Notes: generated by a model from the sequence alone, not told the origin. Positions 8,759-17,907 are shown, counted from the first letter of the stretch. The stretch is 64,000 nucleotides of DNA from Sphingomonas sp. HMP6 (GCF_013374095.1 NZ_AP022672.1:2497501-2561500), one strand, 5' to 3'. Program-made: numbers and translations.

Positions 8759-10669
8759 ATGATTCGTCGTGCTGCGTTCACCGTCATCCTGCTTGCCTCC
8801 TGCGCTGCCCCGGCGCTGGCGGAGAATTCGAAACCGAAGCCGGTGCCCTTTGTCGACACCATCCCGGCGGCGCGCGACATTCCCTTTCCCGGCCGAATCG
8901 AACTCGACATCGACGCGACCGACCTGAAGCGCGGCATCTTTACCACGCGCGAACGGATCACCGGGGTATCCGCCGGGCCGATGGTGCTGCTGTTCCCGAA
9001 ATGGCTGCCGGGCAGCCATTCGCCGACCGGGCAGATCGACAAGCTCGCCGGTCTCCACATCCGCGCAGGGGGCAAGGAAATTGCCTGGACGCGCGATCCG
9101 GTCGACGTGACCGCCTTCCATATCGTTGTGCCTGCGGGCGCGAAGAGCCTCGACATCGACTTGCAATTCCTCTCCGCCACCGCCGCCGACCAGGGCAATA
9201 TCGTGATGGGGCCGGACATATTGCGGCTGCAGTGGAATTCGATGAGCCTGTATCCAGCCGGATACTTCACGCGGCAGATCCCGGTGCGCGCGAGCGTGAC
9301 CTACCCCGCCGGCTGGAGCGCATCGTCCGGGCTGCCGTCGAAGGCGACGGGATCGGTCTACAGCTATGAGCCGACCAATTACGAAGTGCTGGTCGATTCG
9401 CCGGTTCTCGCCGGACGCTATTTCAAGCGCTGGCCGCTGTCGCCGCGCGTCAATCTCGACGTCTATGCCGACAAGCCCGAGGAACTCGCCGCGACCCCCG
9501 AGCAGATCGACGCGCACAAGAACCTCGTGACGCAAGCCGTAAAATTGTTCGGCGCGCAGCATTATGACAACTACACCTTCCTGCTCTCCTTCTCCGATCA
9601 GATCGGCGGGCAAGGCCTGGAGCATCACCGCAGTTCGGAAGACGGCGTGCCGCCCGGCTATTTCACCAAGTGGAAGGAAGGCCCCGGCCGCCGCAACCTG
9701 CTGCCGCACGAATATGTCCATAGCTGGGATGGCAAGTTCCGCCGCGGCGCCGATCTGTGGACGCCCGATTACCGCACCCCGATGCGCGATTCGCTGCTGT
9801 GGGTGTATGAGGGCCAGACGCAATTCTGGGGCTATGTGCTGCAGGCGCGATCGGGGATCGTGTCGAAGCAGGATACGCTCGATGGCTATGCCGCGATCCT
9901 GGCGCAGCTCGACAATCGCCCGGGGCGCAACTGGAAGCCGCTGGTCGACACCACCAACGATCCGACCATCTCGCAGCGCCGCCCGCGCGGCTGGGTCAGC
10001 TATCAGCGCTCCGAGGATTATTACAATGAAGGCCTGCTGGTGTGGATGGAGGTCGATTCGATCCTGCGCAAGCAATCGAGCGGGACCAAGTCGATCGACG
10101 ATTTTGCGCGTGCCTTTTTCGGCCTGACCGACGGCGATTATGGGCAGGTGACCTATACGTTCGACGATGTCGTCGCGACGTTGAACGCGGTGCAGCCGTA
10201 TGACTGGGCGGGCCTGCTGAAGCAGCGGCTGACCGAGACCGGTGCCCCCGCACCACTCAAGGGGTTCGAGGCGAACGGCTATAAGCTCGTTTATGACGAA
10301 ACGCCGACGCTCGCGTTCAAGAATGCCGAGGCCGCTCGCAAAAGCACCGATCTCAGCTATTCGCTTGGGCTAACGATCAACAAGGATGGCGGGTTGACCG
10401 GGGTGGGCTGGGACAGCCCGGCGTTCAAGGCTGGCCTGACCCCCGGCGACACGATCGTTGCGGTCGATGGCACGGCGTTCTCCAACGAGGCGATGAAGAC
10501 TGCGCTGACCGCCGCCAAGACGCGCAAGGAGCCGATCGTGCTGCTGGTCAAGGCCAACGACACGATCGCGCCGGTCAGCATCGACTATCACGGTGGCCTG
10601 CGCTATCCGCACCTCCAGAAGATCGGCACCGGAGACGGTGGTCTGGATCGATTGCTCGCGCCCCGGTAA
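8759..10669 (+). CDS. M61 family metallopeptidase with C-terminal PDZ domain
   Basis: 636 residues. A signal peptide (residues 1-21, ending APALA) predicts export to the periplasm. The zinc motif HEYVH is at residues 317-321, inside LPHEYVHSWDGK, the M61 (glycyl aminopeptidase) pattern; further glutamates follow in WVYEGQTQFWGYV, typical of the third zinc ligand region. An N-terminal beta-rich domain precedes it and a PDZ domain (about 535-615; GWDSPAFKAGLTPGDTIVAV) follows. The ATG at 8759 is preferred over 8738 because AGGGG at 8745-8749 lies nine bases upstream and the product then starts with a clean signal peptide. It probably degrades peptides with N-terminal Gly or Ala. Confidence 0.93.
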   Translation: MIRRAAFTVILLASCAAPALAENSKPKPVPFVDTIPAARDIPFPGRIELDIDATDLKRGIFTTRERITGVSAGPMVLLFPKWLPGSHSPTGQIDKLAGLHIRAGGKEIAWTRDPVDVTAFHIVVPAGAKSLDIDLQFLSATAADQGNIVMGPDILRLQWNSMSLYPAGYFTRQIPVRASVTYPAGWSASSGLPSKATGSVYSYEPTNYEVLVDSPVLAGRYFKRWPLSPRVNLDVYADKPEELAATPEQIDAHKNLVTQAVKLFGAQHYDNYTFLLSFSDQIGGQGLEHHRSSEDGVPPGYFTKWKEGPGRRNLLPHEYVHSWDGKFRRGADLWTPDYRTPMRDSLLWVYEGQTQFWGYVLQARSGIVSKQDTLDGYAAILAQLDNRPGRNWKPLVDTTNDPTISQRRPRGWVSYQRSEDYYNEGLLVWMEVDSILRKQSSGTKSIDDFARAFFGLTDGDYGQVTYTFDDVVATLNAVQPYDWAGLLKQRLTETGAPAPLKGFEANGYKLVYDETPTLAFKNAEAARKSTDLSYSLGLTINKDGGLTGVGWDSPAFKAGLTPGDTIVAVDGTAFSNEAMKTALTAAKTRKEPIVLLVKANDTIAPVSIDYHGGLRYPHLQKIGTGDGGLDRLLAPR

Positions 10670-10707
10670 GGGGGGCGGCATCACGCTTTTCACATCAAGG
10701 ATTTCGT

Positions 10708-11253
10708 ATGCGTATCGACATGATTCCGGTCGGCAAGAACCCGCCCGAAGACCTCAACGTCATCATCGAAGTGCCGACCGGTGGCGAGCCGGTAAAGTAT
10801 GAGTTCGACAAGGCGAGCGGCGCGCTGTTCGTCGATCGCATCCTGCACACGCCGATGCGCTATCCGGCGAATTACGGCTTCATTCCGCACACGCTGTCAC
10901 CCGATGGCGACCCGCTCGACGCGCTCGTCATCGCACGTTCGCCGTTCATTCCGGGCTGCGTCGTGCGGGCGCGGCCGATCGCGGTGCTCAACCTGGAAGA
11001 CGAAGCCGGCGGCGACGAGAAACTCGTCTGCGTACCAGTCGATTCGACCTTCCCGTATTATTCGAACGTCAATGAGCGCGGCGACATGCCCGAGATCGTG
11101 TTCGAGCAGATCGAGCACTTCTTCACGCATTACAAGGATCTGGAAAAGAAGAAGTGGGTCCGCGTTGGCACCTGGGGCGACGCGGCCGAAGCCGGTCGCG
11201 TGACGCTCGAGGCGATCGAGCGTTATGAAGCCGCAAAGGCCGCCAAGGGCTGA
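10708..11253 (+). CDS. ppa: Inorganic pyrophosphatase (soluble, family I)
   Basis: A 181-residue cytoplasmic enzyme that hydrolyses pyrophosphate to two phosphates and so drives biosynthetic reactions. The metal-binding signature DGDPLD is at residues 66-71, and the VPTGGEPVKYEFDKASG segment and the YPANYGFIP block are also present. Length is that of bacterial family I enzymes. It lies 38 nt after the M61 gene and ends at a G/C hairpin shared with the convergent acetyltransferase gene. Confidence 0.97.
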   Translation: MRIDMIPVGKNPPEDLNVIIEVPTGGEPVKYEFDKASGALFVDRILHTPMRYPANYGFIPHTLSPDGDPLDALVIARSPFIPGCVVRARPIAVLNLEDEAGGDEKLVCVPVDSTFPYYSNVNERGDMPEIVFEQIEHFFTHYKDLEKKKWVRVGTWGDAAEAGRVTLEAIERYEAAKAAKG

Positions 11254-11262
11254 TGCGCTTGG

Positions 11263-11284
11263 GGGGCGGGCTCAGTCCCGCCCC
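11263..11284. terminator. G/C hairpin between convergent ppa and GNAT genes
   Basis: An 8-bp stem GGGGCGGG/CCCGCCCC with a six-base loop sits just after the ppa stop and overlaps the last codons and stop of the convergent GNAT gene. There is no T tract, so termination is likely but not certain. Confidence 0.5.
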
Positions 11285-11754
11285 GCCAGTGCCGCCAGCG
11301 CATCGCCAGTGACGCGGTATACCGTCCATTCCTCCATCGGCTCGGCGCCCATCGATTTGTAGAAGCGGATCGCTTTCTCGTTCCAGTCGAGCACCGACCA
11401 TTCGAAGCGCGTGCAGCCGCGCTCGACCGCGAGCGCAGCCAGATGCTGCAGCAGCGCCTTGCCGACGCCCGCGCCGCGCGCCTCCGGCGTTACGTAGAGA
11501 TCCTCCAGATATAGCCCGCGCCAGCCGGTCCAGGTTGAGAAATTGTGGAAGAACAGCGCCATTCCGACCGGCGTGCCGTCGAGGTCGGCAATCACCGCCT
11601 CCGCGGCGGGATGCGGTCCGAACAGCGCTTCGAACAGCATCGGCTCGGTCGCGATAACCTTGTCGCTCTCGCGTTCGAACGCGGCGAGATCGCGCACGAA
11701 TTGCAGGATCAACGGCACGTCGGCCGAAGTGGCGGGGCGAATCTGAATGGTCAT
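11272..11754 (-). CDS. GNAT family N-acetyltransferase
   Basis: 160 residues covering one GNAT fold. The acetyl-CoA loop is seen in YVTPEARGAGVGKALLQHLA, and the C-terminal part (WNEKAIRFYKSMGAEPMEEW) is the usual motif B. The profile is close to the diamine/spermidine-type or small-molecule acetyltransferases, but the substrate is unassigned. The start is the ATG at 11754, which overlaps the stop of the upstream DMT transporter gene by 4 nt; a longer open frame upstream is a shadow of that gene. Coupling suggests the two act together or are at least co-expressed. Confidence 0.9.
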   Translation of the reverse strand: MTIQIRPATSADVPLILQFVRDLAAFERESDKVIATEPMLFEALFGPHPAAEAVIADLDGTPVGMALFFHNFSTWTGWRGLYLEDLYVTPEARGAGVGKALLQHLAALAVERGCTRFEWSVLDWNEKAIRFYKSMGAEPMEEWTVYRVTGDALAALAGRD

Positions 11755-12668
11755 GCGGCAGCCTCGGTTTGGGGAGCAGGAGCGGTGGTCGATCCGCGCA
11801 CCGCGAAAATACATCCGGCGATGATCAGTGCCGCGCCCGCAACGGTGTAGAGCGAGACGCCCTCGCCGAACACCCACCAGCCAAGCAAGGCGGCCCAGAC
11901 GAAGGCGGTATATTCGACCGGTGCGAGCACCTGCGCCTCGGCATGGCCATAGGCCCAGGCCAGCGCCATCGCCGAGAGCGAGCCGAGCACCGCGGCACCG
12001 AAAATGTGCGGTACGTAATCGAGCGGGGGGATGGCCGAGAACCACGGAGCTCCGACCAGCAGCATCCCGCCGAGGACGATCGAGGTGAACAAGGCAACCT
12101 CCAGCGGATCGGCGACTTGCGCTTGCTTGCGCAGCAGGATCAGGCTGCCGGCATAGAGAATCGAGGCCAGCACCACCGCGACCGAGCCGAGCACGACTTG
12201 CGCCGAGGCATGTGCCTGGACCTGGCCCGCCGCGATCACCAGCACGCCGATGCTGGCGATCACCGATCCACCGATCGCCGCGCGCCGGATCTGCTCGCCG
12301 AGCGTCGCGGCGGCGAGGAACAAGGCGATCAGCGGGGCAAGGAAGGTCAGCGCCACGCCCTGCGCCATCGGCACACGCACCAGCCCCCAGAAGAACAACA
12401 GCACCGACGCACCTGCCACGGCACCACGCGCGACATGCAAGGTCAACGCGGCACGCCCGGGCCAGGCTTTCCGCCGTGCGAGGAACACCGGCCCGAGCAG
12501 GGCCACGCCCGCGACCGAGCGCCACAGCACCGCGCTATACGCGCCGTGCAGGATCGACATGTCCTTCATGATCGCATCCATCACCGAATAACTGGCGATG
12601 CCGACGGCGGCGACCGCGAAGGCGAGATTGGCGGATACGGGTTTCATCACGGGCGTCGATAGTGCCAC
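11751..12668 (-). CDS. EamA/DMT superfamily transporter
   Basis: A 305-residue inner-membrane protein with ten predicted helices arranged as two EamA repeats. The N-terminus (VAAVGIASYSVMDAIMKDMS) and the second-half start (VAVVLASILYAGSLILL) are family-typical. Such carriers export metabolites, amino acids or drugs; the substrate is unknown. An in-frame ATG eight codons in (MKPVSA) is an alternative start. It is translationally coupled to the GNAT gene downstream. The 141 nt between it and the protease gene hold nothing I recognise. Confidence 0.88.
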   Translation of the reverse strand: MALSTPVMKPVSANLAFAVAAVGIASYSVMDAIMKDMSILHGAYSAVLWRSVAGVALLGPVFLARRKAWPGRAALTLHVARGAVAGASVLLFFWGLVRVPMAQGVALTFLAPLIALFLAAATLGEQIRRAAIGGSVIASIGVLVIAAGQVQAHASAQVVLGSVAVVLASILYAGSLILLRKQAQVADPLEVALFTSIVLGGMLLVGAPWFSAIPPLDYVPHIFGAAVLGSLSAMALAWAYGHAEAQVLAPVEYTAFVWAALLGWWVFGEGVSLYTVAGAALIIAGCIFAVRGSTTAPAPQTEAAA

Positions 12669-12809
12669 CGGCCCGACCTGTCAGGCTAAAGTCGCACGAG
12701 TCGCACTATCGACGGGTTCAGCGCTCCCGCACCACAGACGGATTTGGCAGGTCGACGCAGACATAGAACCTCGCCAGAATGACACCGCGCGGCCGTGTAG
12801 GACAGCGCG

Positions 12810-13310
12810 CTATTCCAGCGTCATCACGTCGGCGCTGATCTTTACGGTGTCGATGTGGCGCAGAAAGGTTTGCCCCAACAGCGACACTTCGCTGTCCTCC
12901 AGCACCACGCCGCGGACATCGCTCACGCGTTTGCCGTCGAGCACGATGTCGGCGATCCGCACTTCCTGCCCGCGCACCGCCCCCGCCGCACCCTTTCCGA
13001 CGATGACGAAGCGGCTGGGGTCGAACTCGACCCGCGCCCGCCGGGCATCCTCCATCGTCAGCGCGACCGTATCGGCGCCGGTATCGACGACGAAGCGGAC
13101 CGGTTCATGGTTGACGTCGGCGACGGCGAGGAAATGGCCGCTATTGCTGCGCTCGATCCTGGTCCGCACGGGCACGTCGCGCGGGACCTCGGTCGCTGCG
13201 GCCGCCGGGGCCACCGCGGCCGCTGCGGGTGCAGGCGGTCGCTTCGCGGCGGGCAGCGCGAGCCCGATGCCAGTCCCGACGATGATGACAGACCCAAGCG
13301 CGAGTTTCAT
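12810..13310 (-). CDS. Retropepsin-like aspartic protease, TIGR02281 type
   Basis: 166 residues: an N-terminal membrane anchor or signal segment (residues 3-20), an Ala/Pro-rich linker to about residue 45, and a single-lobe retropepsin domain with the active-site triad-loop DTGA at residues 76-79 (VVDTGAD). The C-terminal LLGQTFLRHID is the family's last conserved block. Single-lobe enzymes of this type act as dimers in the periplasm or at the membrane; the target protein is unknown. It is read away from a 288-nt region that holds the PIN-domain relic. Confidence 0.88.
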   Translation of the reverse strand: MKLALGSVIIVGTGIGLALPAAKRPPAPAAAAVAPAAAATEVPRDVPVRTRIERSNSGHFLAVADVNHEPVRFVVDTGADTVALTMEDARRARVEFDPSRFVIVGKGAAGAVRGQEVRIADIVLDGKRVSDVRGVVLEDSEVSLLGQTFLRHIDTVKISADVMTLE

Positions 13311-13385
13311 GGCATACGGTGTAGCGCAGCGGCTTTAGGACGCGGCTAAAGTTTAGGGATAATGCGCGGTAAAGGCGGCGCGCAA

Positions 13386-13584
13386 TCAGCGGATCATGCG
13401 GATGTCCAGACCCACATCGGCCTGCGCCATGCGCCGGTCTGCGGTCACGATCGGCAGCTCCGAAAAATACCCCTAGCTCCGAAAAATACCCCTGCGCCGG
13501 ACACGCGCGATTGAGCGACAGGCCAAAATGTGCGGTCAGTGGCCGCAACCGACCGATCTCCATGGAGCACCGCTTGGTACCCAT
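13386..13584 (-). pseudogene. Relic of a VapC-type PIN-domain toxin, frameshifted by a 19-bp duplication
   Basis: On the minus strand, the frame from 13584 reads ...GRLRPLTAHFGLSLNRA..., which resembles the VapC segment LRPLT..GLSLGDRACLALA. A second frame from 13460 to the stop at 13386-13388 reads ELPIVTADRRMAQADVGLDI then RMIR and stop, the usual VapC C-terminus (LPVLTADR...). The two frames are separated by a 19-bp tandem duplication (13456-13474 and 13475-13493). Removing one copy joins them into one frame without other changes. The N-terminal half of the PIN domain is absent, because ispG ends at 13599. No antitoxin partner is seen. The family call rests on remembered motifs. Confidence 0.6.
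13456..13493. repeat. Tandem duplication of 19 bp inside the PIN relic
   Basis: Two identical adjacent 19-nt units (AGCTCCGAAAAATACCCCT), the first at 13456-13474 and the second at 13475-13493. Nineteen is not a multiple of three, so the duplication shifts the reading frame of the relic on the minus strand. Confidence 0.9.
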
Positions 13585-13598
13585 GGCATAGCACAGAC

Positions 13599-14735
13599 CT
13601 ACTCCGCCGCCACCGCCTGTGCTCCTGCCACCGCCGCGTCATGCGCTTCGATCGCCGCGGCCTTGTCCTCGACCAGCTTGACGATGTGTTCGAGCATGTC
13701 CTCGGAATTGACGGTGTGGTCGGTCACGCCCGAGAGATAGACCATGTGCTTGCCATTGCCGCCGCCGGTGAGGCCGATGTCGGTTTCGCGCGCTTCGCCG
13801 GGGCCGTTGACGACGCAGCCGAGCACCGATAGCGACATCGGCGTGCGGATATGCTGGAGCCGTTCTTCGAGCGCCTGAACGGTGCGGATCACGTCGAAGC
13901 CCTGCCGCGCGCAGCTGGGGCAAGAGACGACGCGGACGCCGCGATTACGGATGCCGAGCGCCTTGAGGATCTCGAAGCCGACGCGCACTTCATCCTCGGG
14001 CTCGGCCGAGAGCGAGACGCGGATCGTGTCGCCGATGCCGAACCACAAGAGCGAGCCGATCCCGATCGAGGACTTGACCGTCCCGCCGACGAAGCCGCCG
14101 GCTTCAGTAATGCCGAGGTGCAGCGGGCAATCGACCAGTTCGGCGAGCTGCTGATAGGCGGCGACCGCGAGGAAGAAGTCGGACGCCTTCACCGCGACCT
14201 TGAATTCGTGGAAATCGTGATCCTGCAGCAGCTTGATGTGGTCCATCGCCGATTCGACCAGCGCATCGGGGCACGGCTCGCCATATTTCTCGAGCAGATG
14301 GCGTTCCAGGCTGCCGCCGTTCACGCCGATGCGGATCGCGCAACCGTTCGATTTGGCGGCGTCGACCACTTCCTTCACGCGCGCCGCCGAGCCGATGTTG
14401 CCGGGGTTGATGCGCAGGCACGCCGCCCCCGCATCGGCGGCTTCGAGGGCGCGCTTATAGTGGAAATGGATGTCGGCGACGATCGGCACGCGGCTGGCGC
14501 GGACGATCTGTTTCAACGCGGCGGTGCTCTCCACATCGGGGCAGGAGACGCGGATGATGTCGACGCCGGCCTCTTCGCAGCGGCGGATCTGGTCGACCGT
14601 CGCCTTCACGTCGTCGGTCGGCGTGTTGGTCATCGTCTGGACGGTGACCGGCGCGTCGCCGCCGACGGGGACATTGCCGACCATGATCTGGCGGCTCTGG
14701 CGACGGTTGATGTCGCGCCACGGGCGGAGGGACAT
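13599..14735 (-). CDS. ispG: 4-hydroxy-3-methylbut-2-enyl diphosphate synthase (flavodoxin)
   Basis: A 378-residue [4Fe-4S] enzyme of the MEP isoprenoid pathway that converts MEcPP to HMBPP. The cluster ligands are C272 and C275 (CPSC) and C307 (GCVVNGPGE). The TIM-barrel N-terminal part shows [18 protein letters not shown] and NPGNIG. It begins [14 protein letters not shown], normal for the family. The C-terminal about 15 residues are alanine-rich. Its 5' side faces a 97-nt region divergent from the acyltransferase gene. Confidence 0.97.
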   Translation of the reverse strand: MSLRPWRDINRRQSRQIMVGNVPVGGDAPVTVQTMTNTPTDDVKATVDQIRRCEEAGVDIIRVSCPDVESTAALKQIVRASRVPIVADIHFHYKRALEAADAGAACLRINPGNIGSAARVKEVVDAAKSNGCAIRIGVNGGSLERHLLEKYGEPCPDALVESAMDHIKLLQDHDFHEFKVAVKASDFFLAVAAYQQLAELVDCPLHLGITEAGGFVGGTVKSSIGIGSLLWFGIGDTIRVSLSAEPEDEVRVGFEILKALGIRNRGVRVVSCPSCARQGFDVIRTVQALEERLQHIRTPMSLSVLGCVVNGPGEARETDIGLTGGGNGKHMVYLSGVTDHTVNSEDMLEHIVKLVEDKAAAIEAHDAAVAGAQAVAAE

Positions 14736-14832
14736 GATCGATTTCCTCTGGTTGCACGCGCGCTATAGCGCCGTTGGCGGCCAACCGAAATAGCTTGCGA
14801 TTGGACGATGGCGATGCCTGGTCTAAGGCGGG

Positions 14833-15975
14833 ATGATGGAACGGCACTTCGGTCTGGACTGGTTGCGCATCGGCGCGTTCGGTCTGCTCATCTTCTATCA
14901 TATTGGCATGGTGTTCGTGCCGTGGGGCTATCACGTCAAAACCGCGCAGCCGCAGGATTGGGTGGTGCTGCCGATGCTGGCGCTGAACAGTTGGCGCTTG
15001 CTGCTGCTGTTCGTGGTGTCGGGCTATGCCAGCCGCGCTTTGTTGGCGAAGGGGTCAGGCACGGCGGGCTTTGCGGCGAATCGCACCGCGCGGCTGATCG
15101 TGCCGTTGCTGTTCGGGATGCTGGTGGTGGTGCCGGTGCAGCCGTGGATCGAGCTGACCACGCAGCGTGGCTATACCCATGATTTCGGCTATTTCCTGCT
15201 CCACGATTATTTCCGCTTCGGCAACGTCGGCGGCGTGATCCTGCCGACGTGGCAGCATCTGTGGTTTGTCGCCTATTTGTGGTCCTACACCATGATACTG
15301 GTGGTGCTGGTCGCACTGTTCGGGCGGTTGCGCCTGCAAGTGGCGTTCGATCGGGTGTTCGGCACGATCCTGGTGTGGCTGATCCCGGCGGCGTGGCTGA
15401 TCGTGGTGAGCGCGTGGTTGTTCCCCGGCATCGGGCCGACCAACACGCTGGTCAATGATCTGGTGTCGCACGCGCAATATCTGCCGGGCTTTTTGTTCGG
15501 CTTCGCGCTCGCCGGATCGCCGTCCGCGCTCGCGGCGATGCGGCGGTGGTGGCCGTGGGCGCTCGGCGTCGGGCTGCTGTGCTACGGCGTGGTCGTCGCG
15601 ATCGAGATCGAATGGCCGGGCAGCACGACGCCCGCGTGGCCGTGGGGCATCCTGTTTGCCGCGGCGCGCGCGGTACAGGGGTGGAGCATCATCGTCGCGC
15701 TGATCGGCCTTGCCGACACCTACCTCAACCGCGACCATCGGTGGCGGCGAATGCTGACCGAGGCGGTGTTTCCTTTCTATATTATCCACCAGACGATCAT
15801 CGTCGGGGTTGAGGGCGCGTTGCTGCCGCTCGCGCTGTCGCCGGTGGTGGAATTCCTGATCCTGCTGACGACGACGGTCGGCGGGTGCTGGGCGTTTTAT
15901 GCGGTCGGGCGGGAGATCGGCTGGCTGCGCCCGCTGATCGGGCTGCGCCCCTTCCCCCGGACGAAAGAGGCATGA
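14833..15975 (+). CDS. Acyltransferase 3 family membrane protein
   Basis: A 380-residue protein with about ten membrane helices. The first helix segment GLDWLRIGAFGLLIFYHIGM contains the histidine conserved in acyltransferase-3 (OafA/OpgC-like) enzymes, and the late block AVFPFYIIHQTIIV also matches. Such enzymes transfer acyl groups to glycans or other periplasmic substrates; the closest pattern is the OpgC/MdoC-like 'acyltransferase family' of sphingomonads. Two adjacent ATGs (14833, 14836) are possible starts. The stop overlaps the next gene's ATG by 4 nt. Confidence 0.87.
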   Translation: MMERHFGLDWLRIGAFGLLIFYHIGMVFVPWGYHVKTAQPQDWVVLPMLALNSWRLLLLFVVSGYASRALLAKGSGTAGFAANRTARLIVPLLFGMLVVVPVQPWIELTTQRGYTHDFGYFLLHDYFRFGNVGGVILPTWQHLWFVAYLWSYTMILVVLVALFGRLRLQVAFDRVFGTILVWLIPAAWLIVVSAWLFPGIGPTNTLVNDLVSHAQYLPGFLFGFALAGSPSALAAMRRWWPWALGVGLLCYGVVVAIEIEWPGSTTPAWPWGILFAAARAVQGWSIIVALIGLADTYLNRDHRWRRMLTEAVFPFYIIHQTIIVGVEGALLPLALSPVVEFLILLTTTVGGCWAFYAVGREIGWLRPLIGLRPFPRTKEA

Positions 15976-16889
15976 TGGGCTGGACTTTGGTACTGCATGG
16001 CGGCGCGGGGCAGATGACGCCCGCAACCGTTACCCCGGCCCAGGCCGAGGGCGCGCGCGAAGCACTCGGCCGCGCGCTCGATGCGGGGGCTGCGATCCTG
16101 TCCGCTGATGGGCTGGCGCTCGACGCGGTCGAGGCGGCGGTGCGTGTGCTGGAGGACGACCCACACTTCAATTCGGGGCGCGGTGCTGCGCTGACGCATG
16201 CGGGTGTCGCCGAGCTCGATGCCGCGATCATGGACGGGCGCGACCGGAATGCGGGGGCGGTGGCGGGGGTGACCGCGACGCGGCATCCGGTGAGTCTCGC
16301 GCGCGCGGTCATGTCGGACAGCCCGCATGTCCTGCTGAGCGGCGCGGGTGCCGATGCCTTTTCGGTTGAGCAGGGCTGCGAGCAAGCGACGCAGGACTGG
16401 CTTGTGCTGCCCGAACGGCGCGCGCAGCTTGACGAGATGATCGCGGGCGGCGGGGCGTTCGACGTCGACATGAAATATGGCACGGTCGGCGCGGTGGCGT
16501 GCGATGCCCACGGCCATGTCGCCGCCGCGACCTCGACCGGGGGCGTGACGGGCAAGCGCTGGGGCCGGATCGGCGACTCGCCGCTGATCGGGGCGGGCAC
16601 CTATGCCGATGATCGGGCGGGCGCGGTGGCGTGCACGGGCTCGGGCGAATTCTTCATCCGCGCGGGCGTGGCGCATGAGATTTGCGCGCGGGTACGGCTG
16701 GCGGGCGAAACGCTCGACGCGGCGGTCGTGGGGGTGATGGCGGAGGTGACCGCGCTCGGCGGATCTGGCGGCATCATAGCGACCGGGCCGAAGGGCGAAG
16801 CGGTGTGGCATTTCACCACGCCGGGCATGTACCGCGCGCGGCTCACATCCGACGGCGCACGAGAGATCGCGGTGTTCGGCGATGAATAG
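15972..16889 (+). CDS. iaaA: Isoaspartyl peptidase/L-asparaginase (Ntn-hydrolase)
   Basis: 305 residues, homologous to plant-type asparaginases (EcAIII/IaaA) that hydrolyse isoaspartyl dipeptides and asparagine. The proprotein is expected to self-cleave before Thr171 in DMKYGTVGAVACD, making Thr171 the N-terminal nucleophile of the beta subunit. The STGGVTGKRWGRIGDSPLIG segment is the conserved substrate-binding loop. The N-terminal HGGAG motif is present. The ATG at 15972 overlaps the acyltransferase stop (ATGA), and the longer open frame upstream is a shadow. The symbol is by family resemblance. Confidence 0.93.
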   Translation: MMGWTLVLHGGAGQMTPATVTPAQAEGAREALGRALDAGAAILSADGLALDAVEAAVRVLEDDPHFNSGRGAALTHAGVAELDAAIMDGRDRNAGAVAGVTATRHPVSLARAVMSDSPHVLLSGAGADAFSVEQGCEQATQDWLVLPERRAQLDEMIAGGGAFDVDMKYGTVGAVACDAHGHVAAATSTGGVTGKRWGRIGDSPLIGAGTYADDRAGAVACTGSGEFFIRAGVAHEICARVRLAGETLDAAVVGVMAEVTALGGSGGIIATGPKGEAVWHFTTPGMYRARLTSDGAREIAVFGDE

Positions 16890-16912
16890 TGTCCCCGCTT
16901 CCGCGGGGATGA
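16890..16912. repeat. Short CCCCGC palindromic repeat
   Basis: Immediately after the isoaspartyl peptidase stop lies GTCCCCGCTTCCGCGGGGAT, a 6-bp CCCCGC/GCGGGG hairpin of the type that recurs in sphingomonad intergenic DNA. Only one copy is seen in this window. It may weakly terminate the upstream transcript. Confidence 0.45.
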
Positions 16913-16934
16913 CAACGCGGGTAGGGGCAAGATC

Positions 16935-17792
16935 ATGATTCGCCCCCTCCCCGCTTTGCTTGCCGTCGCGCTCGTCGCGACCGCCTCCCCCGCCGCTGCC
17001 TATTGGGAATATGGCCACCAGACGATCGCACAGATCGCCGAGGCCAATGTGCGGCCCAAGACGCGGGTCGCGATCCGGGCGTTGCTGGCGCATTCCGATC
17101 TGCTCGATACGCCCGAGTGCAAGGCATCGACCATGTCTGACGCCAGCGTGTGGGCGGATTGCGTCAAGCCGCTGAAGGATGCCGATGGCAAATCGCGCTT
17201 CGGCTACGCTTATTCGTGGCACTATCAGAACGTCAGCATTTGCCGCCCGTTCGACCTGACCGCGCCGTGCAAGGACGGCAATTGCGTATCGGCGCAAATC
17301 ACCCGCGACGTCGCGCTGCTGAAGAACAAGCGCGCACCGATGAAAGACCGGGTCGAGGCACTCGCCTTCCTGATCCACTTCGTCGGCGATCTGCACCAAC
17401 CGCTCCACGCCGGGGACAAGGACGACAAGGGCGGCAATGATGCCAAGGCCGATTACGGTCTTTACGGCCCGGCACGGCTGAATTTGCACAGCATCTGGGA
17501 CGGGTATCTGGCAGAGCGCGCGATTTCGTCGCCACCGCCGTTGGTCCGGCGCTATCCCGCGAGCGTCCGCACGGCGCTGGGGGCCGGAAGCGTCACCGAC
17601 TGGAGCCGCGAAAGCTGGCAGATCTCGCATGACGCCGCTTACGGCAGCGTGCTGTCCGATCCGTGCGTGCCGACGCCTGCACGGTTGAAGCTCGACGACG
17701 CGACGATCGCGAAGCTGGTGCCGGTCGCCCGCCTGGAAGTCGAGCGCGGCGGGTTGCGGCTGGCAAAGCTGCTCGATGAGGCGCTGGGGTAA
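16935..17792 (+). CDS. S1/P1 family single-strand nuclease
   Basis: 285 residues with a signal peptide (residues 1-22, ending AAA before YWEYGH). The mature protein starts near a Trp, which together with the His of GHQTIAQIA and later residues binds the three zinc ions in S1/P1 enzymes. Other conserved blocks are HYQNVSI, FLIHFVGDLHQPLHAG and NLHSIWDGYL. Family members degrade single-stranded DNA and RNA, here presumably in the periplasm or outside the cell. It stands 45 nt after the peptidase gene and ends at a repeat doublet. Confidence 0.93.
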   Translation: MIRPLPALLAVALVATASPAAAYWEYGHQTIAQIAEANVRPKTRVAIRALLAHSDLLDTPECKASTMSDASVWADCVKPLKDADGKSRFGYAYSWHYQNVSICRPFDLTAPCKDGNCVSAQITRDVALLKNKRAPMKDRVEALAFLIHFVGDLHQPLHAGDKDDKGGNDAKADYGLYGPARLNLHSIWDGYLAERAISSPPPLVRRYPASVRTALGAGSVTDWSRESWQISHDAAYGSVLSDPCVPTPARLKLDDATIAKLVPVARLEVERGGLRLAKLLDEALG

Positions 17793-17805
17793 GCGGCCTC
17801 ATCCT

Positions 17806-17883
17806 CCGTTCGCTTCGAGCGAAGTCGAGAAGCCGTGCGGGAACGCCCTGCTCCGGTTTCTCGACTTCGCTCGAAACGAACGG
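17806..17883. repeat. Repeat doublet, family A, copy 2
   Basis: Arms 17806-17830 and 17859-17883 are inverted copies matching at 24 of 25 positions (core CGACTTCGCTCGAAACGAAC), separated by 28 nt. It lies between the convergent S1/P1 nuclease and hydrolase genes and could form a strong hairpin in both transcripts. The unit is the same as that at 6945-7019. Confidence 0.8.
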
Positions 17884-17907
17884 TAATTTCCGTCAGCCCG
17901 ATCCCAC

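Noticed and set aside
8690..10075. 461-codon antisense frame over the M61 peptidase gene
   Set aside because: No family resemblance; the M61 gene has a zinc motif, signal peptide and ribosome-binding site.
15897..17630. 577-codon antisense frame over the isoaspartyl peptidase and S1/P1 nuclease genes
   Set aside because: Composition is that of a shadow frame, and two well-supported genes occupy the other strand.
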